DNA of 64,000 nt from assembly GCA_910586435.1 (NCBI GenBank), contig CAJUGT010000001.1, forward strand, positions 21,459-85,458, written 5' to 3'. The DNA comes from an uncultured Acetatifactor sp. (GTDB lineage: Bacteria; Bacillota; Clostridia; Lachnospirales; Lachnospiraceae). Every line of letters starts with the position of its first letter. Position 1 is the first letter of the stretch. This document shows, one piece after another, positions 54,968 to 63,692 of this stretch. A model generated the notes under the pieces. The model ran no database searches, was not told where the DNA came from, and saw only the letters and a program-made list of their open reading frames with translations. Both the position numbers and the translations under genes were made by a program.

Positions 54968-55496
54968 TCATATATCTCTCGGTGGAAAACTGATATCAAT
55001 TCCATAATTCGCTGCGCTTTTTACCACATTGATCCCAAGCGCCTCCACCGGACTCCTCGCCATATAAGGATTTGCGCATTTTTCCGGCGCACATCCGTTT
55101 TTACATAATTTACAAGAACCACCTATAAAAGATAATGCCGTTGAATTATTATGTTCCCACAGCCACTTTTCACATTCCAGCATCGCCCTGTGCAGCTGAA
55201 CGGACGAATCGTTCCTCACTGCGGCAAAATCACTTTCTGCCAATTTCATTTTCAAATAAATAAATGCAGCACAGGTAAATTCATTCAACATTTTTTTATA
55301 ATCAATATTCGGCAGTTGGGGGGCATTTCCAACTAATATTATATTTTCCACAGTAAAAGCAGTTCATTTTCACACATTCTTCAAAAACCAGCCGTGAAAC
55401 GCTTATCATTTTTCCTTCTACCAGATATCCCTTATCATTACAAAATAAAAGCATTTTCTTCAAATCATCATTCTGCATTTCTCCCAAATCTTTCAT
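54968..55496 (-). pseudogene. DUF2284 metal-binding protein split by frameshift at a poly-C tract
   Basis: Two overlapping frames form one DUF2284 protein. The first (55496 to 55302) has NCFYCGKYNISWKCPPTAEY then stop; the second (to 54968) continues QLPNIDYKKMLNEFTCAAFI, GGSCKLCKNGCAPEKCANPY and VEALGINVVKSAANYGIDIS. The join is the C6 run at 55318-55323; 5 or 8 Cs would give one continuous protein of about 175 aa. Cys motifs suggest an iron or zinc site; function unknown. It may be phase-variable, decayed, or a sequencing artefact. Confidence 0.8.
55318..55323 (-). repeat. Poly-C tract (6) at the DUF2284 frame break
   Basis: Six C on the coding strand, exactly where the two DUF2284 reading frames meet. 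Confidence 0.8.
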
Positions 55497-55635
55497 TTAA
55501 ACTAACCATCTTAATTTTTGGTCTTCTGGCACCAAATAAAGAAGCTTATAAACAGCCCTTTCTATTTATGATTCCGCAGTATACCTGCCCACAGCAGACC
55601 ACAAAATTTTCCTCTCTAAAAAGCACTGTAGTTTA

Positions 55636-56631
55636 TCACTCATTCGTATCATGTATGTATTCCTGCCCGCACTCCAAGATCTCCTCCGCACCGTCTTGTC
55701 CGCACCACGCTACATTTTTTCTTATTATTCTTGCAGGAACTCCGGCAGCGATACAATTATTTGGAATCCTACTTTTTACCAGACTCATTGCTCCGATAAT
55801 GCTTCCGTTTCCAATTTCAGTATCGTACAATATCTCTGCGCAATCTCCCACCCATACATGATTTCCTATTATAATTTTTCTTTCTCTTCTGATATGTTGG
55901 AGAGAATTTATATTCTTCCTCGCTGCAATGTCAAAGATGGAATGACAGTCATTGCTCCACATGCTGATACTAAATGAAAACAAACAGTCATTGCCAATCA
56001 GAATACTTGTATCTATAGACAGCACAAATCTGTACTGTCTGTTTATTCTGAATTCATCTCCTGCCCTGAATACAGCATTTTTATACAGCCAAAGCATCCC
56101 TCCTCCATAGAAGTTTCCCCTCTTTCCTATCTCCAGTTTGGCATTTTCCCCCAGTCTCCAGTCTGTCAAACCCTCACTGCTCTCTAGGACGCCTGCACTA
56201 TGGACATTGGAATTATCATTCAATATCACTTCAGCGCCTTTTCCTATATTCATACTCATCCAAGCGATACCGCACCCGTATTTCATCTCCAGCCCTGCCT
56301 CATCCCCCATAGTAATTTCAGTTTTCGTCAAATGCACTTCTGAGCCAAATACCACTTTCGAGGAATGATGGATGAAAATCCTGCTTTCCACAAACTGCCC
56401 ATCATCGCCAATTACAATTTTAGAATCATTGTTGATATAAATACAAGTGTCTCGAAATCGGACATTATCCCCAATCTCTATCACCGAACCAAATCCCGAA
56501 AAGCAGAATTTAAGCCCCTCATATTTTCCAATTATTTTATTCCCATGTGCGTCTTCATAATATTCCGGGGTCTGCCGCAACACGCAGTCGCTAAAATAGT
56601 AATAATCTACGTTCGGTAAATACCCCCCCAA
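55636..56631 (-). CDS. Left-handed beta-helix acyltransferase, C-terminal part of a split module fusion
   Basis: The frame of 331 codons is open from a TTG at 56631 and contains hexapeptide-type repeats throughout: IEIGDNVRFRDTCIYINND, IVIGDDGQFVESRIFIHHS, KIIIGNHVWVGDCAEILYD and IGNGSIIGAMSLVKSRIPNN, then CIAAGVPARIIRKN. The fold is that of O-acetyl or acyl transferases modifying sugars. The first residues (GGYLPNVDYYYFSD) are the natural continuation of the upstream module frame, broken at the G7 tract (56623-56629). One base less would fuse both into a 435-residue enzyme. Confidence 0.85.
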   Translation of the reverse strand: MGGYLPNVDYYYFSDCVLRQTPEYYEDAHGNKIIGKYEGLKFCFSGFGSVIEIGDNVRFRDTCIYINNDSKIVIGDDGQFVESRIFIHHSSKVVFGSEVHLTKTEITMGDEAGLEMKYGCGIAWMSMNIGKGAEVILNDNSNVHSAGVLESSEGLTDWRLGENAKLEIGKRGNFYGGGMLWLYKNAVFRAGDEFRINRQYRFVLSIDTSILIGNDCLFSFSISMWSNDCHSIFDIAARKNINSLQHIRRERKIIIGNHVWVGDCAEILYDTEIGNGSIIGAMSLVKSRIPNNCIAAGVPARIIRKNVAWCGQDGAEEILECGQEYIHDTNE

Positions 56632-56944
56632 TCAGTTTCTCGCTAATTGACGAATAATAAGCAATTGGAATCACCACATAATATTTATCCGCTCTTCCTG
56701 ACAAGCAGTCCGGCGAAAACACTTTCTTTTCATCTATTTTGGCCGTGTCACTGTCAACATAAAATGCTGTGTTTATCCCATACTTCTCCTTCAACCCATC
56801 TTTAATGCAATCTGACACCCCATAGCTGCCCCATATGACAATCTCCCGTCCCCTGTAATTTTCGTGTATCCTATAAATAATATGCTCAATCCAATCCTCT
56901 GTCTGTTTCCGTTTCCTGCCTTCTTTTACCTGCACTTCTCTCAT
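56591..56944 (-). CDS. Rossmann-like module, N-terminal part of the split acyltransferase gene
   Basis: ATG 56944 (AAAGGGG upstream), about 117 residues ending shortly after the poly-G tract. Helical start, then the module: REIVIWGSYGVSDCIKDGL, NTAFYVDSDTAKID, YYVVIPIAYYSSISEKLIGG. After GG the frame turns to VFTERRLLLF and stops, while the other frame continues the expected YLPNVDYYYF. As it stands it would be a free module. Confidence 0.75.
   Translation of the reverse strand: MREVQVKEGRKRKQTEDWIEHIIYRIHENYRGREIVIWGSYGVSDCIKDGLKEKYGINTAFYVDSDTAKIDEKKVFSPDCLSGRADKYYVVIPIAYYSSISEKLIGGVFTERRLLLF
56623..56629 (-). repeat. Poly-G tract (7) at the module/acyltransferase frame break
   Basis: Seven G on the coding strand. 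Six would read ..KLIGGYLPNVDYY.. and join the module to the acyltransferase. Confidence 0.85.
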
Positions 56945-57179
56945 TTGCACCCCTTTCTCAATGTTCCTGCATTCACATCATCCCCCGCAGCATTCGCCTA
57001 TACATGCAGACCGTATGCTTAAGCTATTGCCTGCGCAACTCAACATGATATGCTCTCTCATCTACAAAAACACTTCGCATTACAGCACAAAAAATCCTGC
57101 TATAAGCTGTCGTATCATTTTCGCATACTTATATCAGGATTTCTGTCCTTGGCCATCCGATTGGATAACCTATATTCAA

Positions 57180-58404
57180 TTATGGCCGTTTCTCAATCAC
57201 ACACTCATGCCTCTTCGTCTTCTCATCATAACTGATCCCCACCAGCAGCACTTCGCTCCCATACCCTTTAAACACCTCTGGATAATTTCTCTCCTTCATC
57301 TGGGCTATTGCCCCCTTCGCTCCCTTATTCCATTTCAACTCCACTAACATAACAGGCATGGAGGAGCCTTTCTTCGGCAGATACGCCACATCCGCATACC
57401 CTGTTCCCGACGGCAGCTCCTGTATTTCCTTAAATTGTTCCATACAGCTGATATAGGCAAAACGGATGACACTTCTGAGAGCCTGTTCATTGTTATAGAA
57501 AATGGGGGCTGTGGACATACTGTGTACTTTTTCGACTGCGGATGCTTGTCATATCATTCTGAAATATGTCTATATCCGCTGGACACCGGGCATCTCCTAA
57601 CATCTGCAGGATTGTTTCTTTCAGCCCGTCAAAGTTCATATCAATATAGATTTTCAATGTTTCATAGGTTTCTGTCTGTGCCCAGTAGGATCTGAATTTT
57701 CTATTACACATTGCCTGCATAATAGCATTGGGATTATATACTGAACCAACCTCCTGAAAACAATATCCGTCATACCACTTCTTTGTTTCACGGAAATCCA
57801 TATTGTATTTTTCACAGAGCTGTTTTACTTCCGGCTCCGTAAATCCTACATATCCTGCCAGACAGCCCGGCTGCAGCATAGTATATTCCCTAAAATCTGT
57901 CATCGTCGATTGTGTTCCATATTTCTTGATTGGGAGAATCCCAGTCATATACGCAGCTACTATCATCCTGTCAGTCAGGCTGCTCTTAAACAGCCCCCGA
58001 AGAAGTCTGATGTATTGTTTTTGCAGCTCCACATCATCCTTTGCCTCCCGAAATAAAGCATCCCACTCATCTATGATGACAATAAATTTATTTCCCGTGA
58101 GTTCGTGAATCCTTGCCATCGTTTCAGGCAGGGATGGTTCCCCTGACGCCTTCGGGTAGCTCTCACATAAATCCTTTATCACCTTTTCCTACAGGTCGAA
58201 AACCGTATCTTTTATTTCTGCCGCAAAAGATTTCCCGAATCTCCTGGCACGACTTACACATATCAGCTTGTCCATTGTACCCAGCTTTTCGTTGACAAAA
58301 GAAATCAAACCTGTCTTGTCAACATACTGACCTTTTCTAATCGCCCGAAAGCTGTCATTTCCCACATTTAAATATCTTCCCATGCCTGCCATTCCTCTTT
58401 TCAA
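57180..58404 (-). pseudogene. AAA-ATPase-like / PD-(D/E)XK nuclease family pseudogene
   Basis: Start MGRYLNVGNDSFRAIRKGQY with QYVDKTGLISFVN and RARRFGKSFAAE (Walker A region). An in-frame TAG at 58189-58191 follows, after an apparent deletion. The same frame resumes with CESYPKASGEPSLPETMARI, FIVIIDEWDALFREAKDD (Walker B) and GYCFQEVGSVYNPNAIM. A second break near 57500 leads to IFYNNEQALRSVIRFAYISC, GYADVAYLPKK and VMLVELKWNKG (nuclease core Asp..Glu-x-Lys). At least one nonsense codon, one frameshift and two deletions; not functional. Confidence 0.85.
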
Positions 58405-58480
58405 TGCTGTTCGTGCCCATTGTCACCAATAAAAATATGCTCCCATATCATAGCAATGGAAATATGAAATGGTTTTACTA

Positions 58481-58632
58481 TACCATAATTTTGCACGCTT
58501 TAGCGTGCATGGAATCGGAAGTTGACACAATGCCTTTCTGTGTCAACATTGTACCATGATTTTGTGCGCTTTGGCGCACATGGAATCAAGAGTTGACACA
58601 ATGGCCTTCTGTGTCAATATTATACTATGATA
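58481..58632. repeat. Dispersed palindromic repeat, two tandem copies
   Basis: Unit: GCACGC..GCGTGC (or GTGCGC..GCGCAC) hairpin, ATGGAATC, then TTGACACA..TGTGTCAA (or ..TGTGTCAA with one change), then CATTGTACCATGATTTTG. Two units start at about 58481 and 58552. They match 11876-11969. They lie just upstream of the AAA-ATPase pseudogene. Confidence 0.8.
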
Positions 58633-58954
58633 TGAAAAAATTATATCATGAAATCATATATACCGCAAGCCGTACCCGAAGGAACAAAATACCTGAAGCA
58701 TCTCTTCCCGCCGAGACATATAGAATGACTGTTCTATAATTCGTTTATCACATTTTCCTGATATAAGTATGAAATTGTCAAGGTACGTTATTACATCTAT
58801 CTTCAAACAATGCACAGCCTTAAGAGCAATTCAAACGGCTCCTCCCACAAACTCAAAATCATATCTTTGTACCATTTTGTGAGACCAGCTCTGCTTGTAG
58901 AAAACTGTGCCTTAGTCAGTTGTCCAAATGCTTTTGCGAAACCATCCCTGCTTG
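58633..58954. other. Intergenic stretch with no gene seen
   Basis: AT-rich, no supported open frame. At its end, GTCAGTTGTCCAAAT occurs twice (about 58914-58928 and 58954-58968); the second copy is inside the GDPD C-terminus, indicating a short local duplication of the gene's tail. Confidence 0.5.
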
Positions 58955-59686
58955 TCAGTTGTCCAAATACATTTCCGGTTCATTCAGGAACACATCCGTA
59001 ATCCCCAAATCCTCCAAAGCCCCCAGATTCAGCAGGGTTCCTGTGGGTTTCTCCGGATAGAGATGACCGCTAAGCCATGCCCTCACCCTATAGCCCTCCA
59101 GTTTTTCCTTTGACAGATCCATCCCTTTCCAGAAGGGATGCAGTGCCGCTGCCCCACAGCCGCCTTTACATTTATACAGGCAGTCGGAGACTTTTGTATC
59201 CAGAATGCCCAACTTAGCGCCGCTGTCCAGGGATTTCAATCTTTCCAGCGATTTAGCGTAAAAACTTGAATATACAATATTATTTTGAAAACCTGTTTTA
59301 TGTATCAGCTCTACTATTTTTTCTTCCATCCCATGGTATGGGATAATGCTGTTTTTCAGCTCTATGTTAATTTTCAGGCCTTGCCCCAGTCTGTCTCCCA
59401 GAAGAGCCAAAACCTCTTCCATAGCTGGTATCCGCTCATGTCTACCATTTCCTGCATCTATCTTCAATTCTTTCAGCCGAGCCAGGGTATAATCTTTTAC
59501 ATACCCTGTCCCGTCCGTGGTTCTGTCCACCCTCTCGTCGTGGATTACAACCAGTTCACCGTCTTTTGTCAGCTGAATATCCATCTCAATTCCCGCCAGA
59601 TTTATTAAACCTGCTGCCTTTTCAAAGGCAGTCAGCGTATTCTCCGGATACCTTTGGCTGCATCCCCTGTGTGCCCATATTTCCAT
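58955..59686 (-). CDS. Glycerophosphodiester phosphodiesterase
   Basis: Protein of 243 aa. Start ATG 59686, giving the canonical MEIWAHRGCSQRYPENTLTA with HRG and PENT catalytic motifs at the very N-terminus. EMDIQLTKDGELVVIHDERVDR holds the metal and catalytic residues (Glu-x-Asp, His-Asp). Residues CLYKCKGGCGAAALHP and the final VFLNEPEMYL complete the TIM barrel. GDPDs release glycerol-3-phosphate from glycerophosphodiesters. With CDP-glycerol-type enzymes on both sides, a role in supplying or trimming glycerol-phosphate is plausible. It overlaps the upstream gene by about 64 bases in another frame. Confidence 0.9.
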   Translation of the reverse strand: MEIWAHRGCSQRYPENTLTAFEKAAGLINLAGIEMDIQLTKDGELVVIHDERVDRTTDGTGYVKDYTLARLKELKIDAGNGRHERIPAMEEVLALLGDRLGQGLKINIELKNSIIPYHGMEEKIVELIHKTGFQNNIVYSSFYAKSLERLKSLDSGAKLGILDTKVSDCLYKCKGGCGAAALHPFWKGMDLSKEKLEGYRVRAWLSGHLYPEKPTGTLLNLGALEDLGITDVFLNEPEMYLDN

Positions 59687-61049
59687 GGTTTTCCATCCTC
59701 TCTGACAGCTGCTCTTCCCTGCCCTCCGCAAGCATAAACTGCTCCATAATTTCAGCCAATGCCGCCGATTCCCCCCTCGTCAGTTTGAATTCATTATTAT
59801 GGTTGCCGTTGATCATGGACAGAAAGTCACTGATTTCATAGCGCAGCCCGTCCCCCAGAAAGATTTCCGAATATTTATCCACTCTCTCCTGATCCTCATA
59901 ATACACCTCGAAGTAAGTCGTCTTCCACCAAGGCGCCTCCGCCACAAGATACCCCTTAGTGCCGGATATCAGAAGCCTCCCTTCCGATTTCACACCCAGC
60001 CCGCAGGTCGCGGTTGCTATACCGTCGGGATAACGCAGAGATATTTTCGTAAAAATATCCAGCCCCTTTTCATTTTTAATAGTCTCAAAGCGGATATCCT
60101 CATATTCCTTTCCGAAAATCTTCAATATTGGCAGCATCACATAACTGCCCAATTCTATAAAGCTGCCTCCATAGATATGATTCGTCAATTCCCGGCTGTT
60201 CTCTGACTCCAGTTTCGTAAAACACGCCTCTACATTTCGGATACTGCCTATTACGCCGCTGCAGGCTATGCCCAGAAGCTTATGAAATCCCGGGCAGTAT
60301 GCTGTTTTGATTCCCTCGAACAAAATAAGCTTATGCTCTTTAGCACAGCGCATCAGTTCTTCTGCCTGCTTCTTCCGCAGCACCATTGGCTTTTCACACA
60401 ACACATGTTTTCCATGCTCCAACGCTGATTTCACATACCCATAATGAGTCTCGTGAGGGGATGCAACATACACAGCATCTACGGCTGTATAAAATTCCTC
60501 TCTGTTCTCGTATACATTGATTTCCCATTTGTTCGCAAAGCGGAGCGCACTCTCCGTATGGGGGTTATAAACGCCCTCTACACTTACCCCGCTGACAAGC
60601 TTCGCTTCCAGAACAAACCGATCCGCAATCCGCCCCGTACCGATGATCCCGATTCTTTGAATATGCTGTTTCTGTTCCCGCAGTATGGTGCTGGAAATGT
60701 TCTTTGTCCGTTCCAGATAGATCACCTCACAGAAATCTTTCAAGTAATCAAAACACCCCGTCCAGTCGGAACCAACGGTAAAGATATCTATGTCATATTT
60801 TTTGATGTCATTGAACTTCTGTCCCTGGGTCTCCTCCACGATAACCTCATCGACAAATCCTGTTTTCCGCACGTTTTCAATCCGCGTCGTCAGAGAATCC
60901 ACCACATTCAATTTCCCTCTTGCCCTGTCGTAGGTCTCCGTCGTGACGCCTACAATCAGATAATCCCCCAGCGCCTTGGCCCTCTGAAGCAGCCGGTAAT
61001 GCCCTTCATGGAAAAGGTCAAATGTACCATATGTAATTACTTTAGTCAT
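59622..61049 (-). CDS. Cytidylyltransferase-Gfo/Idh/MocA oxidoreductase fusion
   Basis: 475 aa from ATG 61049 (61079 alternative). Residues 1-125: TagD-like glycerol-3-phosphate cytidylyltransferase (ITYGTFDLFHEGHYRLLQRA with HxGH, TVGSDWTG, TKNISSTILRE). Residues 130-460: Gfo/Idh/MocA oxidoreductase (IGIIGTGRIADRFVLEA, VASPHETHYGYVKSALEHGK, CEKPMVLRKKQAEELM with the EKP motif, FIELGSYVMLPIL). The fusion could oxidise or reduce the alditol/sugar that the N-terminus activates. Second TagD-like domain of the cluster. It overlaps the GDPD start, so those two are coupled. Confidence 0.87.
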   Translation of the reverse strand: MTKVITYGTFDLFHEGHYRLLQRAKALGDYLIVGVTTETYDRARGKLNVVDSLTTRIENVRKTGFVDEVIVEETQGQKFNDIKKYDIDIFTVGSDWTGCFDYLKDFCEVIYLERTKNISSTILREQKQHIQRIGIIGTGRIADRFVLEAKLVSGVSVEGVYNPHTESALRFANKWEINVYENREEFYTAVDAVYVASPHETHYGYVKSALEHGKHVLCEKPMVLRKKQAEELMRCAKEHKLILFEGIKTAYCPGFHKLLGIACSGVIGSIRNVEACFTKLESENSRELTNHIYGGSFIELGSYVMLPILKIFGKEYEDIRFETIKNEKGLDIFTKISLRYPDGIATATCGLGVKSEGRLLISGTKGYLVAEAPWWKTTYFEVYYEDQERVDKYSEIFLGDGLRYEISDFLSMINGNHNNEFKLTRGESAALAEIMEQFMLAEGREEQLSERMENHGNMGTQGMQPKVSGEYADCL

Positions 61050-61121
61050 CTTCTTTTCCACCGCAGCCCCTCTTTTCATTGTAATTTTTGTCCTGAAATT
61101 TCCTGTTTCTTTTTTTCAGCC

Positions 61122-63692
61122 TTACTCCCTGATTTTTTCACACACAAATCGATATACATTTTCCCCACATCTGCCTTCCGTGTCTGCGATGATCTTTGAA
61201 AATGCCTTTAACTGCCTCTCTCTGTCAAACTGATTTCCAGTGATTCTGCCATCCAGAAAGTCTTCCAGAGAATTAAACGCATTTTCATTCAGGCAGTACT
61301 GCATCCATTCCGAATCCTCCATAAAACCCGGTTCATGTGCCCTCAGCTCGTCATAGTCAAATTCTATTGTGACCTCACTGTACTCCTTTGTGTTAATATT
61401 GATATCATAAAGCTTCCTCTCCGGCCCATACCATATCCGGCAGTCCGCTTTCCCATACTGAGGGAGTGTAATAATAAATCCTCCCATGCCTCCCGCAACA
61501 AAATATCCATTCCTTCCGCGGTTTTTGAAAGGCAGCGGCGGCTTCCATTCTTCCATTTTCCCCGTCTCCCGGTCAAGAGAAAGATACATATTGCCCCAGT
61601 TCGGCGATATAATAATATTCTCTTTTTCATTTTCCTTAAAAAAAGCCATCGTACCAAAGGGTCGTTCTTCACATTCCAGGTCATAGGGCCACTTAATGGA
61701 TTTGAAATCTGGCGGAATGTCACCGTATTCCCTTGTTTCCCCCGTCTTTGGGTTCCAGCGTGTGATGGTCATCCCATTCAGGGGCAGCAGCCATAAATCA
61801 TCCCCGTCCGGCACAATTCCCTGCGTTCCGAAACCGCATTTGGATTGACTGCTGAGTATCCTTGCGTTGAATGTGTCCATATCAAGGAACAGGAAATGAT
61901 TGTCCTCCGGAGAGGCAAATACCAGCTCGTTCCCATAGATGCCTATGCCTCCCACCCGCCATTCTCCCTCAATATTTCTCACATTGAACTGCTTAACTCC
62001 CTTTGCGCAGCTTACTTCTTCCGTGGCAATATCAAACCGAACCAGCCATGGGTATTGAAACGGAAACAGAAAGATATACTTTTCATTATACCAGTAACTA
62101 TAGAAAGCTCCTGCCTGTGTCATCTGGTAAGGCAGCTCAATTTTTCTGATCTTCTTGTCTTTAATCACCAAAAGATTCCGGGCATTGCCGGGGAGCACGT
62201 AAATCTTGTCTTTGATTTCCAGTGCCCTTATGTAATACCCTCCTGCGGAATAACCTGTTTCAAGATCCATGTAAAACTTATAATGGTAATCGTTTTTTTC
62301 GGAAAACCAAAGCTGATTGTTCCTTGAGATCTGATATCTGTCTTTTCCCCACATATCCAAGGAAAGATTGATGGCCTCGCCGCGCCAGTCCCCCTCCTGC
62401 GGCAGTGTGTTAATATAATTATTGAATATAAACAGCGGTTTCCCGGCAACGCCAAAAAGTGATGTTACGCTTGTCCCCGCATCCCCGATATAAGCATCCG
62501 AATACGCGATTGCCATGTCTATATCCGGCGTGTCGTCATATATCCCTGTATTTTCATTGACGAAGGCATCCCTCAGGGCATCATACAGAGGCTTATACAT
62601 GGGTCTCATAGAACAAAAGCTGGATTCCAGCAGCGGATGGGGCCGCCACAGCAGGCATGCATCCTCCCTTCCCCGAAAACACCGGAACACATAGTCCATC
62701 TTTTTTAAGAAAGTCTCCGTGTCCCCCAGCATACCCTGAATGCTGGTATTATAAAAGTACACTTTCTTTCCCGCCATTTTTTCTTTCCACCCTGTGGGCG
62801 GTTCCGGCGGATTTTTACACATATGGATTACCCTGTCAAACTTTGGAGAGCCTAACGGCACCATTTTTTCCTTCGGCACCGACGAATCAAAAAATCCGCA
62901 GTATTTCTCCGACTGAATGACAATGTAATCCACATGAAAATAAGCCCGGCACAGCGCCTGCCCTTCCGCCATGCTGCCCGCCGTGGCATAGTAGGGAATA
63001 TACACCAGACATTCCGTGTGTTTCTTCAGCTCAGCCGAATAAAATCTTGGGTCTATGCTTGTGACATAATTGGCATCATCATAGGGCGTATGTATAAACA
63101 CTGCATCCGGCTTCCTGTCTTCAAAGGAATAGGAATCATAATGCACTATGGGCACATAAGGCGGCAGTTCATTTCCTTCGTAATGGTATGTGCCCAAAGA
63201 ACCGTCCGGATTCTTGTCATAATAAGGAATCGGAATCACATAAGCATCACACTCCGGGTCTGTATGCGCCGCCTGCCACACACTTTCCAGAGAATCCCAC
63301 ATGGATGCCTTATAAGGTAGAAACACAATTTCACGACGCAGCTTTATGTCATTTCTAATGCTGTTCTTAATCTGAATCAACAACCTGTGCAGCCTTTTAT
63401 GAACGTTACTCCCATTGGCTTCCCGACAGGCGGCTGTGGAACATCCCGCAAGCTCCTCATATATATGATAGAGCAGTTCGCAGTACTCCTCCAATAATGA
63501 TACCGCTTTACAGCCTTCTCCCGCCGTTTTTTCAATCAGCTCTCCCAGCCGCAGGGCACCTTCCTGACATTGAGCCAGCAAATCCATGGCAGCCGCGGAA
63601 CTGCCTGTTTCCATATATCTTTTTATTTCTTTGTGTGCCTGTTCCAGCAGTTCCAGAAATCCCTCTGCCTGTTTTTTCTGTGTTTTCCTCAT
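61122..63692 (-). CDS. CDP-glycerol glycerophosphotransferase-like protein with C-terminal beta-propeller-like region
   Basis: Protein of 856 aa. Residues 1-110 are helical (EGFLELLEQAHKEIKRYM). About 120-440 resemble TagF-type alditol-phosphate transferases: REIVFLPYKASMWDSLESVW, VFIHTPYDDANYVTSIDP, VYIPYYATAGSMAEGQAL, ACLLWRPHPLL, and AYSDAYIGDAGTSVTSLFGV. About 450-790 are repeated beta-strand units (NARNLLVIKDKKIRKIELP, NEKYIFLFPFQYPWLVRFD, GDDLWLLPLNGMTITRWNPK), likely a propeller that binds the polymer or a partner. First gene of the cluster; start ATG after AAAGGAAAAGG. Confidence 0.8.
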   Translation of the reverse strand: MRKTQKKQAEGFLELLEQAHKEIKRYMETGSSAAAMDLLAQCQEGALRLGELIEKTAGEGCKAVSLLEEYCELLYHIYEELAGCSTAACREANGSNVHKRLHRLLIQIKNSIRNDIKLRREIVFLPYKASMWDSLESVWQAAHTDPECDAYVIPIPYYDKNPDGSLGTYHYEGNELPPYVPIVHYDSYSFEDRKPDAVFIHTPYDDANYVTSIDPRFYSAELKKHTECLVYIPYYATAGSMAEGQALCRAYFHVDYIVIQSEKYCGFFDSSVPKEKMVPLGSPKFDRVIHMCKNPPEPPTGWKEKMAGKKVYFYNTSIQGMLGDTETFLKKMDYVFRCFRGREDACLLWRPHPLLESSFCSMRPMYKPLYDALRDAFVNENTGIYDDTPDIDMAIAYSDAYIGDAGTSVTSLFGVAGKPLFIFNNYINTLPQEGDWRGEAINLSLDMWGKDRYQISRNNQLWFSEKNDYHYKFYMDLETGYSAGGYYIRALEIKDKIYVLPGNARNLLVIKDKKIRKIELPYQMTQAGAFYSYWYNEKYIFLFPFQYPWLVRFDIATEEVSCAKGVKQFNVRNIEGEWRVGGIGIYGNELVFASPEDNHFLFLDMDTFNARILSSQSKCGFGTQGIVPDGDDLWLLPLNGMTITRWNPKTGETREYGDIPPDFKSIKWPYDLECEERPFGTMAFFKENEKENIIISPNWGNMYLSLDRETGKMEEWKPPLPFKNRGRNGYFVAGGMGGFIITLPQYGKADCRIWYGPERKLYDININTKEYSEVTIEFDYDELRAHEPGFMEDSEWMQYCLNENAFNSLEDFLDGRITGNQFDRERQLKAFSKIIADTEGRCGENVYRFVCEKIRE

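Larger units (their letters stand above)
24853..63692 (-). other. Surface glycan / teichoic-acid-like polymer biosynthesis cluster
   Basis: All genes in this 38.8 kb are on the minus strand, with short gaps or ATGA overlaps. Enzyme content: glycosyltransferases of GT2, GT4, GT-A, DUF4422, RgpF-like and GH99/WbsX-like types; CDP-glycerol-type polymerases; TagD-like cytidylyltransferase domains; and acyl, methyl and radical-SAM modifiers. The centre (about 32-57 kb) is AT-richer than 24.9-32 kb and 58.9-63.7 kb, which suggests assembly from different sources. I see no initiating glycosyl-1-phosphate transferase, flippase, Wzy polymerase or ABC exporter. Confidence 0.85.
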
